Positions 1 through 5,774 of a stretch of 5,796 bases of DNA are shown here, in pieces (position 1 is the first letter of the stretch; each line of letters starts with the position of its first letter). Source of the DNA: CALMFT01 sp035333525. Its GTDB lineage: Bacteria; Patescibacteriota; Gracilibacteria; Absconditabacterales; Absconditicoccaceae. The notes under the pieces were generated by a model that did no database searches, was not told the origin of the DNA, and saw only the letters and a program-made list of their open reading frames with translations. The stretch is from NCBI GenBank assembly GCA_035333525.1, contig DAOQQF010000051.1, positions 1-5,796 on the forward strand. Direction: 5' to 3'. The position numbers and the translations under genes were made by a program.

Positions 1-330
1 CTCTACTTTAAGTGTGGGAATATACCCGCACAAATTTTGGTCATATGAAATGACTCTTTTATCCTATACATATCAACATGAAGTAAATCATGTCACGAAG
101 TATTACCATGATACTCATGAAAATACACGTATGTAGGACTATGGACCTGATCAGGATCGATTCCCAGTCATTGAGCAAATCCCTTGGTTAGATGTGTTTT
201 ACCCGCACCAAGATTTCAGATTATTCCTAATTTCTTTACTCATTGTTTGACTAATTCTTGACCAAACATCATCATTTGTGAAGGTGATGAAATTGTTTGA
301 GATTGGATAGATAAGGTTGTTTTTGATTGC
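1..330 (+). pseudogene. Decayed gene remnant, possibly phage portal-like (partial)
   Basis: The protein-like signal moves between forward frames, so this looks like a broken gene that enters from outside the window. In the frame starting at base 2, a stretch from about base 50 reads TYQHEVNHVTKYYHDTHENT, then meets an in-frame TAG at 134-136. It continues convincingly as DYGPDQDRFPVIEQIPWLDV to about base 205. Frame 3 then supplies RTKISDYS (near 206-230), and frame 1 supplies NIIICEGDEIV (near 265-300). Frame 3 near bases 13-55 also gives WEYTRTNFGHMK. Joined together, the pieces (a WEY motif, then a D-V-F-Y-P-R-T-K-like stretch) remind me of phage portal proteins, but only from memory of the family. 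Several frame changes plus a TAG argue for decay rather than one sequencing error. The alternative is noncoding DNA with chance reading frames. Confidence 0.35.
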
Positions 331-354
331 ATAAGAATACAAAATAGATACAAT
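327..354 (+). promoter_or_regulatory. Candidate promoter for the CYTH gene
   Basis: TACAAT at 349-354 resembles a -10 box. A weak TTGCAT lies 16 bases upstream at 327-332. A start site about 7 bases after the -10 box would fall at 361-362, almost on the ATG at 363. The message would then have practically no leader. The -35 match is poor, so this is tentative. Confidence 0.3.
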
Positions 355-362
355 AAGCTACC

Positions 363-1010
363 ATGAAAACTCACATTACGTTGGAGTATGAAAGAAAGTT
401 TTTGATTGGAGGTAATATACCACGATCATTAGATAATTTTCCTTATCAAAAAATCAAACAACGATATATATGCGGACCTGACAAACAACAAAAAAGAGTA
501 AGAAAAATTATTGATCAAGATGGAAACATACTATATAAACTGACCTACAAACGTAGGTCCAAAAAACTACCTGGGAAAATTGAAATTGAAGAAGAACTAA
601 CATACAAACAATATGAATGACTCAAAAAATACAAGATACCTTCAATACTCGGTTCTATCTCCAAGACAAGATATTATATTCCTTACCACGATTGGACGAT
701 AGAATTGGATGTTTTTGATGAGTCATGTGATCATATCAAAATCGCTGAAGTAGAATTTCATTCGCTTGAGCATGCTTGAATGTTTATACCTCCTGATCGA
801 TTTGGCCCTGAACTCACGGGTAAACTTACCAACAAAGATCTCTACCAACAATGAGTAGAGTATCTACAAACAGTCATAAAAAAACAATGAATAAACTCCA
901 AATCCACAGCTCCCAAACCACATTATTTAGTCACCAAACGATCCAAGCGCATCTCCAAAACCAAGTCTAAATTACATAGATTAGAAATAAACATCATGGA
1001 CGAGGGATAG
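363..1010 (+). CDS. CYTH-domain protein (triphosphate tunnel metalloenzyme, likely inorganic triphosphatase)
   Basis: This 215-residue protein is predicted to hydrolyse inorganic or organic triphosphates in the cytoplasm with a divalent metal. The N-terminus carries the CYTH signature ExExK: E8, E10 and K12 in LEYERKFLI. Alternating charged strands follow (RVRKI near 46, YKLTYKRR near 58-65, IEIEEELT near 73-80). The second half is very typical of the family: SKTRYYIPYHDWTIELDVF (100-118), IAEVEF (127-132), then PPDRFGPELTG (143-153). Four of the 13 glycines are TGA-encoded (86, 139, 164, 176); with the standard code the protein would stop after residue 85, before half of the tunnel. Residues 177-215 form a lysine/arginine-rich tail outside the usual domain. 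It ends in TAG. There is no Shine-Dalgarno upstream. The trmD start lies 62 bases downstream on the same strand. The exact substrate cannot be told; thiamine triphosphatase and class IV adenylate cyclase share this fold. Confidence 0.9.
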
Positions 1011-1061
1011 GACAGAAAAAAATACACATCGTCTCAACCACTACATCAATGTTTACGTTTT

Positions 1062-1067
1062 TATAAT
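1062..1067 (+). promoter_or_regulatory. Candidate -10 box just upstream of trmD
   Basis: A perfect TATAAT ends 5 bases before the trmD ATG. No -35 box is visible at the right distance. If it is used, transcription would begin at or next to the ATG, giving a leaderless message. It may also be chance in AT-rich DNA, with trmD cotranscribed from upstream. Confidence 0.3.
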
Positions 1068-1072
1068 CAATC

Positions 1073-1783
1073 ATGATAACCTTTCATATCATAACTATCT
1101 TTCCTGAACTATTTGACTCACGAACCAAGGTTTGACTTTTGAGTAAAGCTATTGAAAAGGGCTTAATTGCTATCAACTATATCAATCCTAGATCATTTAC
1201 CACCGATCGTCATCAGACTATTGATGATAAGATTTATTGATGAGGAGAAGGCCTGCTGATGAAAGCTAAACCGATTATTGATAGTGTCAACTCAGTCATT
1301 GAAACACTAACGCCACATCAATCATGAAACAAACCATGATTTCTCATCCTCTATCCAAGCCCCTCTCACACCTACTTTGATCAACATAGTGCGTTTGATG
1401 TAGTAGATCGTATCAATGACTCATCATTGAGTGATATTATCTTCGTATGCGGTAGATATGAGTGAATTGATCACAGGTTTGAACAATACTTCATGGATCG
1501 CTATCCTCAACAATTTCTCAAAATTTCACTTGGTAAGTATATTGTCTATGGGTGAGAAGTACCTACCATGATTATAATAGAAGCAATTACTAGACTACTT
1601 CCTTGATGAACACATAAGCCGCCAATCGATGAGAGCTACTATCCTCATATTGGAGATGATACAATAGAAAATCCTCATTTTACAAGGCCACAAGAGATTT
1701 ATGGATACCAAATACCCGAGATATTGATCTCAGGACATCACAAACATATTGAAAACTGGAGAAAGGATAATCTGACGAAATAA
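1073..1783 (+). CDS. trmD: tRNA (guanine-N1-)-methyltransferase TrmD
   Basis: TrmD transfers a methyl group from S-adenosylmethionine to N1 of G37 next to the anticodon, which prevents +1 frameshifting. The 236 residues follow the family from end to end: ITIFPELF (7-14), NPRSFTTDRHQTIDDKIYGG (38-57), CGRYEGIDHRF (126-136), YGGEVP (159-164), PHFTRPQEIYGYQIPEILIS (201-220) and GHHKHIENWR (221-230). Nine glycines are TGA codons (21, 56, 57, 85, 89, 131, 161, 178, 179), several at near-invariant positions. Two oddities are visible. The SAM-loop motif LSPQG of E. coli TrmD reads PSPSH here (95-99). The EDSF around the catalytic aspartate reads DESY (186-189). The C-terminal helical tail beyond WR is also much shorter than in the 255-residue E. 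coli protein. The ATG at 1073 is the only sensible start, because an in-frame TAA lies just upstream. No Shine-Dalgarno is present. Confidence 0.97.
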
Positions 1784-1806
1784 ACCAAACAGTAGTGTAC
1801 AGACTA

Positions 1807-2427
1807 TTATGCTCTAGGAGAAAATTTTTGCTTGTTCTTAGGAGATTTTTTATGTGATTGTTGTTTTTCTAACATTCGAGTTATTACTGTAAGATGGTCT
1901 TTGATCTCTTGTTTAACGTTTTCATCAGATAGATTAAAAACATCTAGAGTGCTTTTTTTTTGTGTTGTGCGTTCTCACTGTACTTGTTCTATAGTAGTAA
2001 GATATGCTGTCAGAGCAGTATGATGACCCAGTGGGTGTGAGATAACTTTTTGTTTATTGTTGATTACAATGCAAGAGAGTACGTTTCATGATGTTTTAGG
2101 ATCAACATCATACATCAAATTGATGCGAACCGTTTGAGACACTCATGGTATAGTAAACTCAAATGTGGTCCATTCATCAATACTATAGATTGCTTTGATT
2201 GAAATCTTATCCCAATTATCCAATAATGTCTTAATTTCTTTGTGAGGATCAAAACTCACCTCAGCAAGAATGTCCGAAAGTTCAAAGTCGATATGATTAT
2301 TCAGATATCACTGAGCTTTCTCCCATGACAGTGTGTCAGGACGAGATCATGATAGGTCATGTTGGATATATTCAATCTTGTTCTTTCACATCTCATGAGG
2401 ATGTATTGGTGGTAGTTCTAAAGCCAT
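1807..2427 (-). CDS. Hypothetical protein, cytoplasmic
   Basis: This 206-residue protein is not one I recognise. It starts MALELPPIHPHEMG and ends in TAA. Six of its seven glycines are TGA-encoded (14, 27, 40, 95, 114, 151), so under the standard code it is invisible beyond short pieces. No signal peptide or membrane segment is visible. The middle (about 75-125) alternates hydrophobic and polar residues in strand-like runs (SIKAIYSIDEW, TFEFTIPGVSQTVRINLMY, CIVINN). The last 40 residues are helical and very basic (EKQQSHKKSPKNKQKF), which could contact nucleic acid or ribosomes; this is inference from charge only. It converges on trmD with a 23-base gap and no visible terminator between them. 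A good sigma-70-like promoter lies upstream at 2463-2490, giving a leader of about 30 bases without a Shine-Dalgarno. The open frame, glycine-placed TGA codons and promoter together support a real gene. Confidence 0.85.
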
Positions 2428-2462
2428 AATATAGATAAATGTACGAAATAAAAGTATGCTTG

Positions 2463-2490
2463 ATAATAACTATTTAATAATTTATGTCAA
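2463..2490 (-). promoter_or_regulatory. Promoter for the 206-residue hypothetical gene
   Basis: On the reverse strand a perfect -35 box TTGACA (2490-2485) is followed, after 16 bases, by TATTAT (2468-2463). The predicted start near 2456 gives a leader of about 30 bases before the ATG at 2427. A 6-base inverted repeat (GCTTGA at 2458-2463, TCAAGC at 2487-2492) brackets the promoter and could be an operator. Confidence 0.6.
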
Positions 2491-2602
2491 GCTTATGTAA
2501 TACATTATGTATGGTAATTTTTTGTTTTTTTGTTAGTAGTATTCATGTCATTATTTTTTTCATTAAATCCAATTAATATGAAATTACCTGACATTCTTAT
2601 CG

Positions 2603-2626
2603 GTTGTTAATCAACATGTTAACAAC
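2603..2626. other. Short hairpin next to the terminator
   Basis: GTTGTTAA (2603-2610) and TTAACAAC (2619-2626) are perfectly complementary, 8 pairs around an 8-base loop. It lies immediately beyond the terminator of the 2667-4085 gene in that gene's transcription direction, and may protect the 3' end or act as a second terminator. The rest of the 239-base gap (2428-2666) is AT-rich with runs of T near 2518-2533 and no open frame. Confidence 0.5.
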
Positions 2627-2668
2627 AAAATCCCTTACATCTTGCGATGATCATAAGGGATTTTTTTT
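2627..2668 (-). terminator. Intrinsic terminator, probably bidirectional
   Basis: AAAATCCCTTA (2627-2637) pairs with TAAGGGATTTT (2654-2664), 11 pairs, and an inner CATC/GATG stem (2638-2641, 2646-2649) extends it. On the reverse strand it sits directly after the TAA of the 472-residue gene and runs into TTTTGTTGTT. On the forward strand it is followed by a run of T reaching 2668, so it could also stop forward transcription. Confidence 0.8.
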
Positions 2669-4085
2669 ACCTCTGATAGGTTTGTGCATTCCTCAGTTTG
2701 TAGTACATTTGATGAATTGGAGTATAGAGTTTTATGAGTTCATTTCTGAGTTGAACTAAATCCTCTAAGTAAGCAACTAGCCCAATATGGACAGGGAACT
2801 GCGCAAAAAAGTTTCTGATTATCTTCATGTCCTGTTCGATAGCAATAGTCGCTATATCAAGTTCCATTGTTGCTTTTCGTGATTCCTCATCCAACACCTC
2901 CTGATTTGAAGAAACATCCTTGCCCAGGATAGAGGGGCCAAACTGCTGACTGGTTGGAACAAAGTAACGATATCGATTGAGAAATAACCCATAAAACAAA
3001 AGCTCATTCATGATTGTATGTCTAAAGTCATCGAGCCCACAATCCAAGGTCATATTGTCAGATCCAGTAAAGGTACATAATGAGGCAATACTACGTCCTA
3101 TTAACGTTCCTGTTCCTTTATCCAAAAGAAGTCCATAATCAATAACCTGATTCTTATCGGTTTTTTGGTATGCATTAGCCATCATCGTTGAGAGAATATT
3201 GAAGGTATTTGGATGACTACAGTGAGTATCAGTTGCATCAGGATTAAGATAGATGATCGATGATTTGCTTGTATGACATGATCCAAAATAATAATCAGAA
3301 AAGTTGGTTATCGACTCATAAATCCCTTGTTGATTAGTTTCAGTTGTTTGATTACTCAGTCTGGTCATATTTCCATACAGACTTGCTACTTTACTATTGA
3401 CCATATCATTGATAATCTGATGAAATAACTTGGATACCAACGTAGCAACCGAACATGAATTAAGATTGGATCATCGACTACACGATGGTTTATCAACAAT
3501 ATCCTTTATATGTGTCTTTTTGAGAAAAGGAGCGTCAACCAAAAGAAGTCCATTCTTACCTCCTAGTTCTACTTGATTTTTGAAACGAACCCATAACGTA
3601 TTTTGTTGTTCCATGAGTTTAGCTTGTTTGATAGTGTCTTTTTCTTGGGAGATAAGTTTGGTGAGTATATCGAGCTCTTTTTGAAGTTGTTGATTGGTAT
3701 CACCTCCAGGATTATATTCATTGGATGATTGTTGATTAACACTATGACATACTATGAGTACAAACAACGAATCACGAGGAGAAAAACGTCTCAAGGAGGT
3801 AACTCATCACTGAGTATCCTTCACCTCAAATCATTGGATAAGATCTTTGTCAAATATATTTTGACAAAACAAGGTTATAAGTCCCTTTCTATGGGCCATT
3901 GAAGCAGGAATTCATCCATTTTTTTGAACCTTATCAAAAAACATATTCACATATTGTGTTTGGTCGATAGTTGATGTAGAACCTTGAGTTTTACTAACTA
4001 ATCATGTATACGTCAACATAATTAATCACGCTCATACAAGCCATATCAAGCTATATTGAATAAACGATAGTCATTTTTTTGACAT
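2667..4085 (-). CDS. Membrane-anchored, probably extracytoplasmic hypothetical protein
   Basis: Read with TGA as glycine this is one 472-residue protein; I do not recognise its family. A short lysine-containing start (MSKKG) leads into a hydrophobic segment at residues 6-30, which is an uncleaved anchor or signal peptide. Residues 130-165 are rich in K, E and Q with spaced L/I, a probable coiled coil. The C-terminal third is mostly helical (about 405-472). Eight cysteines (74, 113, 202, 211, 270, 289, 337, 349), all after the membrane segment, fit disulfide bonding outside the cytoplasm. Nine TGA codons occur, all at or before residue 205, while the 13 glycines after it use only GGN. The TGA at residue 205 would split the gene under the standard code. 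The ATG at 4085 is the first methionine before the hydrophobic segment. It ends in TAA at a terminator and is divergent from the secreted-protein gene. There is no Shine-Dalgarno. Confidence 0.9.
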
Positions 4086-4107
4086 TTTGAAATGAAATAG
4101 ATATACT
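4079..4107 (+). promoter_or_regulatory. Promoter for the secreted-protein gene, overlapping the divergent start codon
   Basis: A perfect TTGACA (4079-4084) is separated by 17 bases from TATACT (4102-4107). A second -10-like TATAAT overlaps at 4107-4112. The start site would be near 4114, with a leader of about 50 bases. The -35 box lies within the first two codons of the divergent gene, so transcription of the two genes may interfere. Confidence 0.7.
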
Positions 4108-4163
4108 ATAATCAGATTATCGAATTATTCTTTTGTATTCTTTTTATCTTTAAATTCAATATC

Positions 4164-5207
4164 ATGTTACAACACAACAAATCAGTCGTTAATTTTTTGG
4201 CGTGAGCATGTGCAAGTCTGGTACTCATAGCAGGTACATCAGCTCTTTTGAGCACCCCATCAAACATTGGTTTTATCACACAACAAGTATTTAATCCATC
4301 ATGAGGCAGAACCTATAACCCAACTCAACTAAGTAATAACACCAATCAAGGTCCTTGAACTCCTCCATCAGGCAATCCTTCTTGAGGTAATCAAAACAAT
4401 GGATGAAGTCAAGTTCCTCCTCCATGAGGCACTGTGAATACACTCAAATCTCAATTGAGTATGCTTTTTGGTATGATGCGACCAATCGCTCAACAAAACA
4501 AACAACAATCAGCGTACTGTGACGTATATGGAAATGTAGCAACACCAAATGAACCTGGTAAAATTGATTTTTGGGCAAACAGTAGTCCACAATGATCTAC
4601 TCTCTTGTGTGGTTTAATTGATACTGCAAACAAACAACTGATAGATATTTCTAACTTGTGAACCAATAATCTTTATGAATCATTTGATAAACTGACTGCA
4701 TGAACATATGATATCATATGTCTTACATGGAATGGTAGTCCAACCACCGCATGATTATGTCAATCAAGAGGAAGTTTTATTATCGATGGAAATACCAATA
4801 CTCCAGTTAGTCCACAACCATGAGGACAAATCGATCTTTCAATAGATTGATCCGTCACCATGCAACCATCCAGATGGTGGCGACAAAATGGTTATCAATA
4901 CGATCTTGTAGTATACAATGATCAATGATTGACCCAAAATAGTGTAGTCAAAGCATATCCTAGTAAAAATCTCCATATCAGATCAACCAATCCAGTATGA
5001 GTATTTTCTGGGGGTATCTACACATGGACGATCCCTCAGTTGGATGCTGGTAAAGACTTCAAAATTCAAATCAATGGCTACTCTAATAATGGGACAACAG
5101 CTGAACTCTCAGCTGAACTCTGTAATTATGTGAATGACATTGATAGTACTGAATGCAATGCGAATGGTAATAACACCATTCCCGAAGATGATGAAATTCA
5201 GTTATAA
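4164..5207 (+). CDS. Secreted surface protein with C-terminal DUF11-like domain
   Basis: This 347-residue protein has a short N-terminus, then a hydrophobic signal segment at about 8-30. A low-complexity linker rich in G, P, N and S follows (about 44-92). A first globular part (116-210) has cysteines 119, 149, 186 and 199. The last part (about 222-320) resembles the DUF11 / conserved repeat Ig-like fold. It contains YDLVVYND (246-253), the diagnostic strand pair YTWTIPQLDAGKDFKIQI (286-303), and a closing region with D-I-D-S-T (325-329) and EDDE (341-344). Such domains are usual in exported surface proteins. Cysteines 320 and 331 bring the exported total to six, consistent with three disulfides. 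Fourteen glycines are TGA-encoded, many in the linker, so the standard code hides the gene. It has its own promoter, no Shine-Dalgarno, and a strong downstream terminator. A partner or adhesion role is inference. Confidence 0.92.
5098..5121 (+). repeat. Perfect in-frame 12-base tandem duplication
   Basis: CAGCTGAACTCT occurs twice back to back (5098-5109 and 5110-5121) near the end of the secreted-protein gene. It encodes the repeated A-E-L at residues 313-315 and 317-319. Because the unit is a multiple of three, the frame is kept. Identity of the copies suggests a recent slippage event. Confidence 0.9.
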
Positions 5208-5240
5208 TATTCACTTGTAAAAAGGGTTAAAAAAAATATC

Positions 5241-5252
5241 CTCTTATAAGAG
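5241..5252. other. 12-base perfect palindrome
   Basis: CTCTTATAAGAG reads the same on both strands. It lies between the stop codon of the secreted-protein gene and its terminator. It could be a protein-binding dyad or a minor hairpin, or simply chance in AT-rich DNA. Confidence 0.25.
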
Positions 5253-5280
5253 ACGTATCGAACTCTAACAATAAACTATT

Positions 5281-5319
5281 AATAGTCAATCCAGAACGCT
5301 GGATCTGACTATTTTTTTT
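5281..5319 (+). terminator. Intrinsic terminator of the secreted-protein gene
   Basis: AATAGTCA (5281-5288) pairs with TGACTATT (5306-5313), and ATCCAG (5289-5294) pairs with CTGGAT (5299-5304), with one bulged C at 5305. This makes 14 pairs around an AACG tetraloop. A run of eight T (5312-5319) follows. It is about 75 bases after the TAA. Confidence 0.88.
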
Positions 5320-5380
5320 ATTATTTTTCCACCTTGTTTTATCATTCATAATAGTTATATATATCGTACAGATCATGTAT

Positions 5381-5433
5381 TATATAAAAGGAGTTTCTTG
5401 TGAAAACGTTCATAAGACTCCTTCTTTTGTATA
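5381..5433. terminator. Long hairpin, terminator-like in both directions
   Basis: AAGGAGT (5388-5394) pairs with ACTCCTT (5417-5423). Inside it CTTGTGAA (5397-5404) pairs with TTCATAAG (5409-5416) with one G-U pair, capped by AACG. Flanking TATAAAA and TTTTGTATA extend the stem imperfectly. On the forward strand TTCTTTTG follows; on the reverse strand TTTTATATA follows. It could be a second terminator after 5319, or the end of a reverse transcript. Confidence 0.5.
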
Positions 5434-5535
5434 CAATGAAACATTTAGCCACACCCATTATCTCTCTAATGAGAGTAGTAGGTAGTGGGATGACATTAAG
5501 TGGAGTCTCGTAGTAGTATACATCTCTAGTATCAC

Positions 5536-5574
5536 AAAGAAAAACCCTCAGCAACTAATTATTACTAAGGGTTT
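5536..5574 (-). terminator. Reverse-strand intrinsic terminator
   Basis: On the reverse strand AAACCCTTAG (5574-5565) pairs with CTGAGGGTTT (5551-5542), 10 pairs including one G-T, around a 13-base loop. The sequence then runs TTCTTT. On the forward strand the same stem has a C-A mismatch and no T run, so the reverse direction is favoured. It implies a reverse transcript arriving from above 5574, but no protein gene is visible there. Confidence 0.5.
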
Positions 5575-5700
5575 ATATTCCATCTAGAAATAGATAAGAA
5601 GATAATTATTATATTCTATACTGATTATCAGTTATGATAAGGAACCTTGGGAAATAAGTAATACCAATTACGTATCAAAAGAGAACTATTATTTTGGTAG

Positions 5701-5774
5701 ATACCGATGATATAACTAGCAAACTATTGGGAATCAAGAATATGGGTAGTTTGCGTTTGTTATACAATCGGTAT
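5701..5774. other. 74-nt nested hairpin, candidate RNA structure
   Basis: Three stems nest in register. ATACCGAT (5701-5708) pairs with ATCGGTAT (5767-5774). TATAAC (5711-5716) pairs with GTTATA (5759-5764). GCAAACTA (5719-5726) pairs with TAGTTTGC (5747-5754). That is 22 pairs, two small internal loops and a 20-base apical loop. An alternative pairing of GTTATAC (5759-5765) with GTATAAC (5771-5777) competes with the outer and middle stems, which would suit a switch. Strand and function are unknown. Confidence 0.5.

Noticed and set aside
1..432. Frame 1 has no TAA or TAG for 143 codons when TGA is glycine
   Set aside because: It runs 70 bases into the CYTH gene. Its translation also lacks the coherent protein-like stretches seen in frame 2.
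363..620. Standalone 85-residue protein ending at TGA
   Set aside because: The TGA is a glycine codon here; the CYTH fold continues in frame to the TAG at 1008-1010.
1832..2023. Forward 63-codon open frame
   Set aside because: It is the antisense shadow of the reverse gene 1807-2427. That gene has glycine-placed TGA codons and a promoter.
2495..2533. Forward terminator from ATACA/TGTAT followed by T runs
   Set aside because: The stem is only 5 AT-rich pairs, and no forward gene lies upstream to terminate.
3471..3794. Separate 107-residue protein upstream of a 257-residue one on the reverse strand
   Set aside because: The only break between them is a TGA (glycine 205). Both proposed starts are TTG codons inside one longer frame that begins at the ATG at 4085 with a membrane segment.
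4206..4214. LAGAC as a lipoprotein signal (cysteine 16 of the secreted protein)
   Set aside because: The cysteine lies at the start, not the end, of the hydrophobic segment, and the spacing does not fit a lipobox.
5342..5554. Reverse 70-codon open frame beginning with TTG
   Set aside because: It starts immediately after a TAG, overlaps a terminator stem and a long hairpin, has no ribosome-binding site, and resembles no family I know.
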